From Vibrio fluminensis (GTDB lineage: Bacteria > Pseudomonadota > Gammaproteobacteria > Enterobacterales > Vibrionaceae): 64,000 nucleotides of DNA. The stretch's first letter is position 1. Every line of letters begins with the position of its first letter. The position numbers and the translations under genes were made by a program. The notes under the pieces were generated by a model. It saw nothing but the letters and a program-made list of their open reading frames with translations. It was not told where the DNA came from and made no database searches. The stretch is taken from assembly GCF_015278125.1 (NCBI RefSeq), contig NZ_JADILO010000009.1:62001-126000 (forward strand), given 5' to 3'. Below are positions 47,412-58,008 of the stretch, piece by piece.

Positions 47412-48275
47412 ATGGATTTTGCAAAACTTAAACAAGCTCGCCAAGTGAAAGACCAAGTACTCTATGGTTTTATTTGGGCAGCTGCCGCGTTGACCGTTGG
47501 TTTTTTATTCTGGATTATTTGGTACATCCTATCTAACGGTTTACAACATGTTGATTGGAACTTTATTACCGACAACTACACAAGAACAGGGGATGAGCAC
47601 GGCATCTTCCCAATGATTGTCTCAACTATCTATATGGTATTTGCGTCAATCGCAGTTGCAGCGCCACTGGGCATCATGACTGCAATTTATCTGACTGAGT
47701 ATGCGAAAGTGGGTAGCCGCCTAGTGAAAGTGATTCGTTTCTGTACGGAATCGCTTGCCGGTATCCCGTCAATCATCTTTGGTCTATTTGGTATGACTTT
47801 CTTTGTAGGCATTCTTGGTCTGGGCTTCTCGATTCTATCGGGTGCACTAACACTAAGTATCTTAATCCTACCTGTGATTATTCGTACCACTGAAGAAGCA
47901 CTAATGGCAGTACCACAAACGTACCGTGAAGGCTCGTATGCCCTAGGCTCTTCAAGAATCTACACCATCTGGCGTCTAATTTTGCCAAGTGCAATGCCAG
48001 GTATCTTAACTTCGGTCATTCTGAGTATTGGTCGTGTAATTGGTGAATCTGCGCCTGTATTCTTAACCGCAGGTATGGTAGCGCGTATTCCGGACTCGCT
48101 ACTGGACTCAGGTCGAACCCTGACAGTACACCTTTACAAATTAACTACCGAGCTATTCACCATTGAAGAATGGAACCAAGCGTACGGTACAGCGACAGTG
48201 CTGATTGTAGTAGTGCTGCTTATCAACATGGTAACCAAATTGATAGCAAGCCGTTTTAATACTGCTACTTACTAA
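47412..48275 (+). CDS. pstA: Phosphate ABC transporter permease PstA
   Basis: 287 residues from ATG 47412, favoured because GGGTGA lies five nt upstream; GTG 47403 and ATG 47406 are in frame alternatives. Six membrane helices are seen. The EAA loop is QTYREGSYALGSSRIYTIWR, and SLAGIPSIIFGLFGMTFFVG matches PstA. Partner of PstC in the high-affinity phosphate permease. Confidence 0.95.
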   Translation: MDFAKLKQARQVKDQVLYGFIWAAAALTVGFLFWIIWYILSNGLQHVDWNFITDNYTRTGDEHGIFPMIVSTIYMVFASIAVAAPLGIMTAIYLTEYAKVGSRLVKVIRFCTESLAGIPSIIFGLFGMTFFVGILGLGFSILSGALTLSILILPVIIRTTEEALMAVPQTYREGSYALGSSRIYTIWRLILPSAMPGILTSVILSIGRVIGESAPVFLTAGMVARIPDSLLDSGRTLTVHLYKLTTELFTIEEWNQAYGTATVLIVVVLLINMVTKLIASRFNTATY

Positions 48276-48320
48276 GCCAAAGCACATTACAGACGAATTT
48301 AAGAATTAAGAGATAAAAAT

Positions 48321-49070
48321 ATGAACAAATTTAGTATCGAGAACCTAGACCTATTTTACGGTGAAAACCAAGCGCTGAAATCAATTAACTTACCAATCCC
48401 TGAGCGCCAAGTAACCGCACTGATTGGCCCATCAGGCTGTGGTAAATCAACACTGCTACGCTGCTTGAACCGCATGAATGACCTGATTGAAGGTGTTAAA
48501 ATTACCGGCAAGTTGACCATGGACGACGAGAATATCTATGGCAACATCGATGTCGCTGACTTGCGTATTAAAGTCGGCATGGTATTCCAAAAGCCAAACC
48601 CGTTCCCAATGAGCATTTACGAGAACGTCGCTTACGGTCTGCGTGCTCAAGGTATCAAAGACAAAAAGTACATTGATGAAGTGGTAGAGCGTTCACTACG
48701 TGGTGCCGCTTTGTGGGATGAAGTTAAAGATCGCCTGAAATCACATGCATTTGGTCTTTCAGGTGGTCAGCAACAGCGTCTATGTATTGCGCGCACGATT
48801 GCCATGGAACCTGATGTGATTCTAATGGACGAACCAACGTCAGCTCTAGATCCAATTGCAACGCACAAAATCGAAGAGTTGATGGAAGAGCTAAAGAAGA
48901 AGTTTACGATTGTTATCGTGACACACTCAATGCAACAAGCGCGTCGTATCTCAGATCGCACCGCATTCTTCCTAATGGGTGAACTGGTCGAGCACGATGC
49001 AACCGATGTGATCTTTAGTTCACCTCGCGATGATCGCACTCAAGGTTACGTAAACGGCGATTTCGGTTAA
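48321..49070 (+). CDS. pstB: Phosphate ABC transporter ATP-binding protein
   Basis: 249 residues, the usual PstB length. Walker [10 protein letters not shown], the ABC signature LSGGQQQRL and Walker [14 protein letters not shown] are all intact. [20 protein letters not shown] and [20 protein letters not shown] are PstB-specific stretches. No phoU follows, unlike in E. coli. A strong terminator ends the operon. Confidence 0.96.
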   Translation: MNKFSIENLDLFYGENQALKSINLPIPERQVTALIGPSGCGKSTLLRCLNRMNDLIEGVKITGKLTMDDENIYGNIDVADLRIKVGMVFQKPNPFPMSIYENVAYGLRAQGIKDKKYIDEVVERSLRGAALWDEVKDRLKSHAFGLSGGQQQRLCIARTIAMEPDVILMDEPTSALDPIATHKIEELMEELKKKFTIVIVTHSMQQARRISDRTAFFLMGELVEHDATDVIFSSPRDDRTQGYVNGDFG

Positions 49071-49745
49071 GCAGAATTTACTGGCATAACACTATAACTA
49101 TAAGCGATGGTAACATTTGCCCCTCTATTTAGAGGGGCTTTTTTGTATATGGAACTTAATATAGGGATTGCAGTACTTCCATCTGATCTCAAAACTTTCC
49201 CCTCGAACGTAAATTAACACGCTCTCAAAGTAACGCGACGATTGAGATTCTTTGGGTATATGAGATTTGTCTACTTTGAACGAGGAAAGATTGATGCAAG
49301 TTCGTTAGCTATGTACTTGAAAGCCATGATAATCGTATTGATACTACTATAACGAATAGGCCCTATTGGTATGGGGTATTGCAACTTCTGAAACAATGAA
49401 TATTACTTTGTAATTGAGTATTTAGTTAAAAAGTTGATGTTTACATTTTATTTTATAGCAAATAGTGGCTATTTCTCATTCTAGTTAATAAATTTCCATT
49501 GTGATATGTGTCGCATTATCATTCCAAGTGCCATTCTGGTCATATATAGTTTATTAAAGTCTCAAATGTTGGAATTATTGCCATCTCAACTTGGCGAAAT
49601 GGCCAAATATGACAACAAAATTGGTTTTCTTTTACATAAAACAATACAAACTATGCATCTTCGAATATTGAACATGTTGGTCAAAGTACGCACAGCGAAA
49701 GAGTAGGGTGTAATTTTCGATTGTTGGTTGGACAGGGAAAGTACT
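49071..49745. other. Long intergenic region upstream of the exopolysaccharide cluster
   Basis: About 675 nt, AT-rich, starting with the pst terminator and holding the promoter of the polysaccharide operon. No JUMPstart/ops element (GGCGGTAG) was seen. An open frame at 49506-49706 lacks a ribosome site. I could not name a promoter by eye. Confidence 0.4.
49119..49144 (+). terminator. Terminator after pstB
   Basis: GCCCCTCT / AGAGGGGC stem with a 4-nt loop followed by six T. It lies about 50 nt after the pstB stop. Confidence 0.9.
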
Positions 49746-51146
49746 ATGAGAGAAAGTGGAATAATCAAGAGGCACGGAGAAGAGCATATCACCGCCTATA
49801 GGGTCGTGGATATTATGCTGATTACGGCCATGATATTTCTGACATCGTATTTATATACGGGTGTTTGGGATATTTACTATATTTTGGCAACAAGCATCGC
49901 TATTTTGTCATACAGTGTGCTGGCAGAGCTACTGGGAGTTTATAATCCTTCTTTTTCATTATCATTGAGGCAGACTCTAGCGCCAATTTTGTTGTCTTGG
50001 CTATGTGCGATAGGTTTTGTTCTAGTGCTTGGATTTGGTTTTAAGATAACCGAACAATTCTCGCGAGTGGCCCTAACCACTTGGTTTATCGCAACACCTA
50101 TTATGTTGACGGTATATCGCTTCATTTATAGTAAGGTTCGCTACTCTTCACGATCTAACTCTTATACGCAAAAGACGATCATTATTGGCGCAACGAGTGC
50201 TGGCATGGCATTAGCAAAAGAAATCGAGAAAAATTCGGAACACGGATTGCGTTTAGTCGGGGTTTTTGATGATCGTAGCCAAGAGCGTTTATTCAACGAA
50301 AAAAATCAGATGAAAGTCAGCGGCTCAATCAATGACGCTCTTAAAATGGCTAAAGAGCGTGATTTTCGTCATGTGTATGTGGCGCTACCTATGGAAGCAA
50401 GTAGCCGCATTAAAGAAGTGGTTAATTATTTTTCAGACAGCACTGCCCGTGTATATATCGTGCCTGACTTTTTTACCTTTGACTTAATTCAGTCGCGTTG
50501 GCGTAATGTGGGTAGTGTCCCAACCCTTAGTGTCCATGATACGCCTTTTTATGGCATGTCGACGTTTGTTAAACGCTTGGAAGATATTATTGTTTCTTCA
50601 CTAATTTTGCTGATGATTAGTCCGGTTCTTTTATTCGTGGCTTTAGGTGTTAAATTTTCATCGCCAGGTCCAATTATTTTCAAGCAAGATCGTTATGGTA
50701 TTGATGGCAAGAAAATTAAAGTATGGAAGTTTCGTTCCATGCGCGTGATGGATAACGGAGCGGAAGTTAAGCAAGCGACCAAAGGCGATCCTCGCGTGAC
50801 AAAATTCGGCGCATTTATTCGCCGAACGTCGTTAGATGAGTTACCTCAATTTATCAATGTTTTGCAAGGTCGCATGTCGATAGTAGGTCCAAGACCTCAT
50901 GCCGTTTCTCATAATGAAGAGTACCGAGTGATCGTAGACAAATATATGCTTCGTCATAAAGTGAAACCAGGGATTACCGGATGGGCGCAAATCAATGGCT
51001 ATCGTGGTGAAACGGATACGCTAGACAAGATGGAAAAACGTGTTGAATACGATCTTAACTATATTCGTCAGTGGTCCCTGTGGCTCGATATTAAGATTAT
51101 TTTTCTCACTATATTTAAAGGTTTTGTCGGAAAAACCGCTTACTAG
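49746..51146 (+). CDS. Polyprenyl-phosphate hexose-1-phosphate transferase (WbaP/WcaJ type)
   Basis: 466 residues from ATG 49746, with AGGGAAAG upstream; the TTG at 49728 was rejected. Four N-terminal membrane helices, a CoA-binding-like middle (KTIIIGATSAGMALAKEIEK, about 140-160), a further helix at about 280-300 and the catalytic C-terminal domain with KFRSMR, RRTSLDELPQFINVLQGRMS and VGPRPH. It loads the first sugar phosphate (usually glucose or galactose) onto undecaprenyl phosphate, starting each repeat unit. First gene of the cluster. VpsL and WcaJ are its closest known types; the sugar is not proven. Confidence 0.92.
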   Translation: MRESGIIKRHGEEHITAYRVVDIMLITAMIFLTSYLYTGVWDIYYILATSIAILSYSVLAELLGVYNPSFSLSLRQTLAPILLSWLCAIGFVLVLGFGFKITEQFSRVALTTWFIATPIMLTVYRFIYSKVRYSSRSNSYTQKTIIIGATSAGMALAKEIEKNSEHGLRLVGVFDDRSQERLFNEKNQMKVSGSINDALKMAKERDFRHVYVALPMEASSRIKEVVNYFSDSTARVYIVPDFFTFDLIQSRWRNVGSVPTLSVHDTPFYGMSTFVKRLEDIIVSSLILLMISPVLLFVALGVKFSSPGPIIFKQDRYGIDGKKIKVWKFRSMRVMDNGAEVKQATKGDPRVTKFGAFIRRTSLDELPQFINVLQGRMSIVGPRPHAVSHNEEYRVIVDKYMLRHKVKPGITGWAQINGYRGETDTLDKMEKRVEYDLNYIRQWSLWLDIKIIFLTIFKGFVGKTAY

Positions 51147-51216
51147 TATTAATCCAACGTTTGGATACAACGAATACAAGGCTTATTGCCCGCAAGAAGT
51201 TTAAAGGAATACAAAG

Positions 51217-52383
51217 ATGAAGGTTACAGTTGTTGGAACGGGCTATGTCGGTCTATCAAATGCTTTATTGATCGCGCAAAACCATGAAGTCATTGCGCTG
51301 GATATTGATAACGACAAAGTTGCAATGATTAACCGAGGAGAGTCACCTATCTCTGACGCAGAGGTGGAACTGTTTTTGGACCAAAAGGCGCTTAATCTTG
51401 TTGCAACAACAGATAAACAACTGGCGTATCAAGATACCGATTACGTGATAGTCGCGACACCAACTAACTACGATCCTGAGACAAATTATTTTGACACAGG
51501 CAGTGTAGAGGCTGTTTTAAAAGATGCTCGTGAATACGCACCAAGCAGCACTATCATCATTAAGTCAACAATACCTGTTGGCTATACTGAGCGAATCAAG
51601 AGTGAGCTGGGTATTGATAATGTATTGTTTTCTCCTGAGTTTCTTAGAGAAGGTAAAGCGCTTTATGACAACCTTCATCCATCTCGAGTCATTGTGGGTG
51701 AAGAGTCTGAGCGAGCGAGAGGTTTTGCCAATCTATTGTTAGAAGGTGCGGAAAAGAAAGATATTCCGGTATTGTTCACTAACTCGACAGAGGCTGAAGC
51801 GGTTAAGCTCTTTTCAAATACTTACCTTGCAATGCGTGTCGCTTATTTTAACGAGCTGGATTCCTACGCAGAAAGCCACGGCCTCGATAGCCGACATATC
51901 ATTGAAGGGGTAGGGTTAGACCCTCGTATTGGCACGCACTACAACAACCCATCATTTGGCTACGGTGGTTACTGCTTGCCAAAAGACACCAAACAGTTAT
52001 TGGCGAACTATCAAGACGTCCCAAATAACATTATCAAAGCTATCGTTGACTCAAATACGACTCGCAAGGACTTTGTGGCAGAGTCAATTGCGCGTAAGAA
52101 TCCTAAAGTAGTCGGTATTTACCGACTTATCATGAAGTCTGGCTCAGATAACTTCCGTGATTCGAGTATTCAAGGGATCATGAAACGCCTAAAAGCGAAG
52201 GGCATCGAGGTTGTCGTTTTTGAGCCGCTACTAAAAGAGGCCACTTTCTTTAACTCAACGGTGATAGAAGATTTTAATACATTCAAGAACAACAGTGATG
52301 TGATTGTCAGTAATCGTATGGTGAGTGAACTTTATGATGTAGCGGATAAAGTTTATACCAGGGATTTGTTTGGCCAAGACTAA
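51217..52383 (+). CDS. ugd: UDP-glucose 6-dehydrogenase
   Basis: 388 residues, the usual length of the short UGD type. The NAD motif [10 protein letters not shown] is at about 7-16, [11 protein letters not shown] in the middle, and the catalytic Cys is in [14 protein letters not shown] (about residue 253). It makes UDP-glucuronate, implying an acidic polymer. TAAAGGA sets the ATG at 51217. It is distinct from AlgD, whose [12 protein letters not shown] site is of GDP-mannose type. Confidence 0.93.
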   Translation: MKVTVVGTGYVGLSNALLIAQNHEVIALDIDNDKVAMINRGESPISDAEVELFLDQKALNLVATTDKQLAYQDTDYVIVATPTNYDPETNYFDTGSVEAVLKDAREYAPSSTIIIKSTIPVGYTERIKSELGIDNVLFSPEFLREGKALYDNLHPSRVIVGEESERARGFANLLLEGAEKKDIPVLFTNSTEAEAVKLFSNTYLAMRVAYFNELDSYAESHGLDSRHIIEGVGLDPRIGTHYNNPSFGYGGYCLPKDTKQLLANYQDVPNNIIKAIVDSNTTRKDFVAESIARKNPKVVGIYRLIMKSGSDNFRDSSIQGIMKRLKAKGIEVVVFEPLLKEATFFNSTVIEDFNTFKNNSDVIVSNRMVSELYDVADKVYTRDLFGQD

Positions 52384-52516
52384 CCGCTATGGGCTGTATT
52401 TGGGGTAATTGCGCTAGACCTTTTGCGTGACTAAATCGAATACAGCCTTGCTTTTTATTTTGGGTGTTTGGGGCGTCTTCACAGCCTAGCCATTCTGTTG
52501 ACTTGTTAAGGAATTA

Positions 52517-53941
52517 TTGAGCGAAACTATGGGCAATAAAAAAGGAAAGAGTTTGTATTCTTTGCTCTGGATACTGTTCGAAAAGTTTGGTGTGACTATT
52601 ATCGCCGTGATTTCGTTTTCAATGTACGCAGTTATGTTATCACCTGCGGAATTTGGCGAAGCGACCATAGCACTCTCTTTAGCGATGGGAATTGGCCAAA
52701 CAGTAGCAACTCTTTTTCAAGATCCTTTGGTGTGCAAGAAAAAGCTAACCGTTGCGAGTTTGAGTACTGCTCTTTTTGGCTCATTACTACTGACGTTAAG
52801 TTTAGTTGCGATCTTCGTATTGATTTCGTGGTCGTTAGGGCTGGGTGATTTAGAGCTGCTGCTAACTGTTGCCGCGATAATCATCCCGATTTTGTCAATC
52901 AATGGCATTTACTCTGGCATATTAAGACGTCGAAACAAGTTTAAGCGCATGTCTCAGGCTTTGCTTGTTGGACGATGTGTTGGTGCTACAGTGGGAATCA
53001 GTACCGCTTGGTTTGGCTTAGGAGCCTTATCCATGGTTTTGCACTCTGTAGCGACAGAGTTTGTGGTGATGGTTTGCTTGTTTGGTGTGCAAAGATTACG
53101 AGTGAAGCCGATTTTCCGTCTTCGTCTTTTTTATGAAATTCTCTCGATTGGTTACGCTATTTCGCTTAGAAAGCTAAGCTGGGAAGGCTACATCAAGGGC
53201 TTACCTGTGTTAATCGGTGCAACTTTGGGGACGACTGCTGCGGGTATCTATTCCTTCGCTTGGCGCGTTGTTGATCTTCCGCGCTCTGCCATTACCAGTG
53301 GGGCGATTAGTTTTATATTGCCACTGTTTGCCAAAAGTGAATGTTTAAAACAACTTAAAACACTTTATATGGACGTGACGAAAGTTTCCATGCTGCTTTT
53401 TGCGCCTATTTTTATAGGCTTAGGATTGGCAATTGAACCTTTCTTAATGCTTGTTTTTGGCGATAAATGGCTCGATGCAGTACCGGTTATACAAGCGCTT
53501 GCTTTGGTCGTTGTGCTGTCACATTCACGCATCTATGTCCCTACTTTGTTGACCTCTTTAGGTACGCCGCAGTCGACATTAGCCGCGGACATTGTGTCGA
53601 GTGCAATTGCCCTTCTGGCTTGCTACTTATTGTTTGATGAGTTTGGTGTACTGGCCGCAGTATTATCTCAATTTATTCGCTTTGCGTTTAATTATCCGTT
53701 CTTAGCTAAACAGCTGCAAACAAGGTTGAGTTTAGGCTTAATTGAGTCGAACAAAGTATTTTTAGGCGCCGCGATAGCTTGCCTTGCAATGGTGACAACA
53801 AACATGTTGCTGGTGGGTAAACAAAGTATTGAGCCTCTTATGCAATTGGGCTACACAGTGGCTCTCGGGCTGTTGATATATCCGCTTTTTGTTGCGCTTA
53901 TTGATATTAAATTTATTCGAAAGATTGTTTCGCGGTCTTAA
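52517..53941 (+). CDS. Polysaccharide flippase (Wzx-like, MOP superfamily)
   Basis: 474 residues with about 12 to 14 helices. Sequence such as FEKFGVTIIAVISFSMYAVM and LSPAEFGEATIALSLAMGIG is typical of Wzx/RfbX proteins. It moves lipid-linked repeat units to the periplasm. The TTG at 52517 has AAGGA four nt upstream; the ATG at 52529 is the alternative. It follows ugd after 133 nt. Confidence 0.88.
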   Translation: MSETMGNKKGKSLYSLLWILFEKFGVTIIAVISFSMYAVMLSPAEFGEATIALSLAMGIGQTVATLFQDPLVCKKKLTVASLSTALFGSLLLTLSLVAIFVLISWSLGLGDLELLLTVAAIIIPILSINGIYSGILRRRNKFKRMSQALLVGRCVGATVGISTAWFGLGALSMVLHSVATEFVVMVCLFGVQRLRVKPIFRLRLFYEILSIGYAISLRKLSWEGYIKGLPVLIGATLGTTAAGIYSFAWRVVDLPRSAITSGAISFILPLFAKSECLKQLKTLYMDVTKVSMLLFAPIFIGLGLAIEPFLMLVFGDKWLDAVPVIQALALVVVLSHSRIYVPTLLTSLGTPQSTLAADIVSSAIALLACYLLFDEFGVLAAVLSQFIRFAFNYPFLAKQLQTRLSLGLIESNKVFLGAAIACLAMVTTNMLLVGKQSIEPLMQLGYTVALGLLIYPLFVALIDIKFIRKIVSRS

Positions 53942-53964
53942 TTATTAAGCATCTAGGGAATGAT

Positions 53965-54873
53965 ATGCTAAGTGTGATATTTGCTACCTATAACGGAGAA
54001 GCAAAGTTAAAAAGGACTTTAGACTCTTTGGTTGAACAGAATTTTTCTGAAGAGTGGCAATTAATTGTAGTCAATAACAATAGTAATGATGGTAGCGAAC
54101 AGATTATTCGTTCATACCTCGATAAGTTACCGCTTACCTATTTGTTTGAATCTAAGCCCGGCAAGAACACCGCGCTGAACACTGCTCTTGGGTTCGCCAA
54201 AGGTGAGTTCTATGTCTTTACAGATGACGATATTAAAGCCGAGCCAAATTGGCTACAGAATATTTCAAACACAGTAAAACAGAACTCGGATTACGCGATT
54301 TTTGGTGGGCGAATTGTGCCGGAGTGGGAGAACCCACCACCTAAATGGCTTCTTGATTGGGCTCCTTTGGGGGCGCTTTATGCGGTGAAAGAAGATTTTA
54401 TCGAAGGAGAGTGTGACCCAGGTAAAGTTTGGGGACCAAACATGGTGGTCAAAGCGGAGGTGTTTAAGCACCTTCGATTTGATGAGAATGTTGGCCCAGA
54501 TGGCACTGACTGTTACCCGATGGGTAGTGAAACTGAGTTTACTAAGCGCGCAGCGCGTAGAGGCTATAAGAGTTTTTCATCAAAAGCGTTTAGTGTCGAT
54601 CACTGGGTTCCAAGTTCATCAATCACTTTAGATTGGGTGCTAAAAAGGGCGATGAGACTTGGTGCCGGTGTCACGTTAGTCAATCATACCAGTTACAGCG
54701 CTAAACTGGCTCTAGCGAGTAAAGCGAAGCAAAACCTCTATCAGTTGCTGAGTAACGTGTTCGCTAGACAGGAGAGCAAGAGACTGTTTTGGTGGAAATA
54801 CAAAGCTAACTACTATTTTGGCTGTTGTAATGCGATGGATAAGCTGAGGAGTAGCAGTAATGAAGCCAAATAA
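53965..54873 (+). CDS. Family 2 glycosyltransferase
   Basis: 302 residues, soluble GT-A fold. LSVIFATYNGEAKLKRTLDS opens the domain. VNNNSNDGS and FTDDDI (metal-binding Asp triplet, about residue 90) are the GT2 signature. Adds one sugar of the repeat unit. The next gene overlaps by 14 nt. Donor not inferable. Confidence 0.88.
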   Translation: MLSVIFATYNGEAKLKRTLDSLVEQNFSEEWQLIVVNNNSNDGSEQIIRSYLDKLPLTYLFESKPGKNTALNTALGFAKGEFYVFTDDDIKAEPNWLQNISNTVKQNSDYAIFGGRIVPEWENPPPKWLLDWAPLGALYAVKEDFIEGECDPGKVWGPNMVVKAEVFKHLRFDENVGPDGTDCYPMGSETEFTKRAARRGYKSFSSKAFSVDHWVPSSSITLDWVLKRAMRLGAGVTLVNHTSYSAKLALASKAKQNLYQLLSNVFARQESKRLFWWKYKANYYFGCCNAMDKLRSSSNEAK

Positions 54874-56011
54874 AGTTGCTATTCATACCAATAAAGTGCT
54901 CCCGTATTCAGAAACTTTTATTAAAAACCATATCGAAGGTCTGCAGCACTTTAGTGTTTGCTTAGTCGGTAGTGATCGCGTCAACAATGGGTTAGAGCTC
55001 GCGCATACAGAAACGGAAATAATAACCGAGCAGTTGCTCGGGAAGGTACAAGACAAATTGTATAAAGCGGGCTTTGTGTCCCCATCGCTGTACCGCAAGA
55101 TTAAAGCGCTTAATGCCGACTTAATTCATAGTCATTTCGGTCAGAATGGCTATGCGATGTCGACAATAGCACGAAAACTTTCGATTCCCCATGTGGTGAC
55201 TTTTCATGGTGTCGATATCACGATTGATGAGATAGATCGAGTCAAGCACGGTCGTCTTTTGAAAGACTTCAGTAATAACATCGATAAATTAGCCAAAAGT
55301 GGCGCAACTTTTATCGCGGTATCCGATTTTATTCGTTCCAAATTAATCGAAAAGGGATTTCCGCAAGAAAATATTGTTACCAACTACTTAGGTATCGATA
55401 CGGAGCATTTTCGACCTGATGAATCGATAGAACGCGAGAATGCTATTGTTTGTGTGGCACGCCATATCGAATGTAAAGGTATTCGCTATTTGATTGATGC
55501 GTTTACCGATGTCGTAGAAAAGCATCCTAACTGGCGACTTAAATTGATAGGTGACGGCGAGTTAACCCCTGCGTTACAGGAATACGCTAACGCCCGTGCT
55601 GGCGTGGGGGAAAAAGTGCAATTTTTGGGGCGATTAACCCAACAAGAAATTATCCAAGAGCTGAATAAAGCCAAACTGTACTGTCAGCCGAGTATCCAGC
55701 TCGCTAATGGCCAGGAAGAAGCGCTCGCACTCACAATTGTTGAGGCTCAATCAATGGCTGTTCCGGCCGTTGTATTTGATTCAGGTGGTATGTCTGAGGC
55801 AATTGCACCAGAGATATCGGGCTTGGTCGCAAAACAGAAAGACAGCAAAGCTCTGACTCAAAGGCTTCTAGTTTTAATTGAAGATGAAGCAATGAGAGCT
55901 CAGTTCAGTCTTAGTGCAAGAAAATTTGCAACAGAAACCCATTGCTTTAGCAAACAAACACAAAAATTAGAGAAAGTTTATAACACCATCATTGATTCGA
56001 GGAACTCATGA
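54860..56011 (+). CDS. Family 4 glycosyltransferase
   Basis: 383 residues with the GT-B fold. The N-domain has SHFGQNGYAMS and TFHGVDI. The C-domain has AIVCVARHIECKGIRYLIDA and the donor-site motif QEEALALTIVEAQSMAVPAV with the paired Glu of GT4. Start overlaps the previous gene by 14 nt and its stop overlaps the next start (ATGA), so translation is coupled. Donor unknown. Confidence 0.9.
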   Translation: MKPNKVAIHTNKVLPYSETFIKNHIEGLQHFSVCLVGSDRVNNGLELAHTETEIITEQLLGKVQDKLYKAGFVSPSLYRKIKALNADLIHSHFGQNGYAMSTIARKLSIPHVVTFHGVDITIDEIDRVKHGRLLKDFSNNIDKLAKSGATFIAVSDFIRSKLIEKGFPQENIVTNYLGIDTEHFRPDESIERENAIVCVARHIECKGIRYLIDAFTDVVEKHPNWRLKLIGDGELTPALQEYANARAGVGEKVQFLGRLTQQEIIQELNKAKLYCQPSIQLANGQEEALALTIVEAQSMAVPAVVFDSGGMSEAIAPEISGLVAKQKDSKALTQRLLVLIEDEAMRAQFSLSARKFATETHCFSKQTQKLEKVYNTIIDSRNS

Positions 56012-56904
56012 GTATTTCTATTATTATTCCATCTTATTGTGCAGAAGATAATTTACCCGCGTGCCTTGATTCAATTGATGCACAACATAAGAGTGTCGAG
56101 CAGTTAGAAGTGGTAGTGGTTGATTGCTCCCCACACGATAAAGTTGCTCAAGTTTGTCAAAACTATGCATTTGTAAAGTATGTCCATACACCGGAGCGTT
56201 TTAACCCAGGCGAGGGGCGTAATATAGGTACCAGAGAGAGCAGTGGAGAAACGTTGGTATTCGTTGATGGCGATATTGTGCTGGAGCAGAATGCGTTAGT
56301 GAAAATTGAAGAGAACGTTGCGCGCGGCAACTTGGTATTTGGCGCGGCATTGGATCTCAATGAGAAAAAAGATGTTACGTTTTCATCATACGTTGAACAC
56401 TTTTATTTTAATCATGAATCCCATTCTAGTCGCCCTGAGACGGTTCGCAGTAACTTAAGTTCCGCCTTTTTAATCATCAACCGCAAGGTGTTTGTTGAGG
56501 CAGGCGGTTTTAAAGACATTCCACGAATGCAAGATACCGAGTTGACTGAGCGATTAGTTCAATCTGGCTATGAGCTAAAGCTTGCTCCTGAAGTGGTTGG
56601 TTACCAAATTCAAGACTCACCTCTGGCGAAAGTTTTGAAAAAAATAAAGATTACGGGCAATAACATCTATTTTATTCGCTACGAAGAGAAGGCGAGTACG
56701 TTGACCAAATTCGCTCTGCTTTTGTTGTTACCATTGATGATGTTGGCCAAGATCACCCGTATCAATGTACGAAATATTCGTTACGCTTTTAGCAGCAAGA
56801 TGTTATTTGTTTATGCGCCATTTATGTACGTATGTGGACTCTATTGGATGAGTGGTTTTTATAAGGCTATCTTATTTAATAAAGGTATTGAGAGTAAACG
56901 ATGA
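56008..56904 (+). CDS. Family 2 glycosyltransferase, membrane-attached
   Basis: 298 residues. SISIIIPSYCAEDNLPACLD opens the GT2 domain, VDGDIVLEQNAL carries the DxD (about residue 91), and DTELTERLVQSGYEL carries the ED-type catalytic region. Two C-terminal hydrophobic segments (about 232-250 and 270-290) hold it at the membrane. CGAGGAAC precedes the ATG. Overlaps both neighbours by 4 nt. Confidence 0.88.
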   Translation: MSISIIIPSYCAEDNLPACLDSIDAQHKSVEQLEVVVVDCSPHDKVAQVCQNYAFVKYVHTPERFNPGEGRNIGTRESSGETLVFVDGDIVLEQNALVKIEENVARGNLVFGAALDLNEKKDVTFSSYVEHFYFNHESHSSRPETVRSNLSSAFLIINRKVFVEAGGFKDIPRMQDTELTERLVQSGYELKLAPEVVGYQIQDSPLAKVLKKIKITGNNIYFIRYEEKASTLTKFALLLLLPLMMLAKITRINVRNIRYAFSSKMLFVYAPFMYVCGLYWMSGFYKAILFNKGIESKR

Positions 56905-58007
56905 GCAAGCTTATTAGTATATTCTCTATTACGTCAGACTTTGTCAGTTACCATCGCAAACGAGAGGTTTTAGCGTTGGCAGAGCAAGGGAAAGCTTCTC
57001 AAGTTAAAGTACATTACTTTAATCGACCTCGGTTTGTTTTTAGTCGTGGAAAAAAAGAGAAAGATAGCCAAGTAGAAATTCGCGACTTATATACGCTACT
57101 TCCGCTCTCGATTGCATTTAAGCACCGCGTGTTGTTATGGCTATTTGTCACTGTGCCAATTTATCTACAGTTACAACTCTTACGTATAGTCAGTGGTGTC
57201 GCTACTAACGATAGCTATCATCTGTTTTATAAGCCTGATCAATCACTATATTTGCCAAAGCACAACAATATCTATATTCACTACGATAACTATTCAGCGG
57301 ATAAAGGCTACTTTTTTGCACAGCAACGTCAGTTCGAGTCGGTACTAAATGATTGTGTTCGTAACAGTGACATGACGTGTTTTAGCAGCCGAAGATTAAT
57401 GGTCGACCTTGGTTATGAGAGCCTAAACAACGTCTACGTATACCCCAATGCGATATCGCGGGACCTAGTGCCTTCTCAACTCATATCGCAGTTAAAGGAT
57501 AATAGTGAAAAAGTCATCGGTTTTGTTGGCCAATTAGATGAGAGTTTTGACCTTGAACTTGCCGTGCATTTAGTTGAAAAGTTCCCCGATTATAAGTTTC
57601 GTTTTATTGGACCCGTCAAGGTTGATGAATATCAAAAAGTGCTTGAGAGATACAGCAATGTAGAACTCATGGGCTATGTTGACTACGCGCTTTTGCCCAA
57701 TTATTTAGCGACATTTGATTTGGCTGTTTGCTTATATAAACCCAACAAATTTAATCGCTACAGAAATCCTTTGAAAATATATGAGTACTTTTCATATGGC
57801 ATTCCTGTGGTGACGACAGATTGTGACTTAGAAGCGGACGTCGCGTCATTGCTGTCGGTGGTGAATGATCACAATGCATTCTCGAATGCTGTGGTCTCCC
57901 AGATCGAAAATAACACCTCAGAACGGATTATCGCGCGAGCGACTTTAGCGCGTAAGAATTGTTGGGATGATAGAGCAAACTTTTTAATCGAAAAATTGTG
58001 TGGGTAA
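56901..58007 (+). CDS. Glycosyltransferase, GT-B fold (TuaH/GT4-like)
   Basis: 368 residues. The C-domain shows VIGFVGQLDESFDLELAVHL, LMGYVDYALLPNYLATFDLA and NPLKIYEYFSYGIPVVTTD, typical of TuaH-like glycosyltransferases. A hydrophobic stretch at about 75-95 may bind the membrane. ATGA overlap with the previous gene. Adds a sugar of unknown type. Confidence 0.85.
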   Translation: MSKLISIFSITSDFVSYHRKREVLALAEQGKASQVKVHYFNRPRFVFSRGKKEKDSQVEIRDLYTLLPLSIAFKHRVLLWLFVTVPIYLQLQLLRIVSGVATNDSYHLFYKPDQSLYLPKHNNIYIHYDNYSADKGYFFAQQRQFESVLNDCVRNSDMTCFSSRRLMVDLGYESLNNVYVYPNAISRDLVPSQLISQLKDNSEKVIGFVGQLDESFDLELAVHLVEKFPDYKFRFIGPVKVDEYQKVLERYSNVELMGYVDYALLPNYLATFDLAVCLYKPNKFNRYRNPLKIYEYFSYGIPVVTTDCDLEADVASLLSVVNDHNAFSNAVVSQIENNTSERIIARATLARKNCWDDRANFLIEKLCG

Positions 58008-58008
58008 T

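Noticed and set aside
49506..49706. Possible 66-codon gene before the polysaccharide cluster
   Set aside because: No ribosome site, AT-rich background, and no recognisable sequence.
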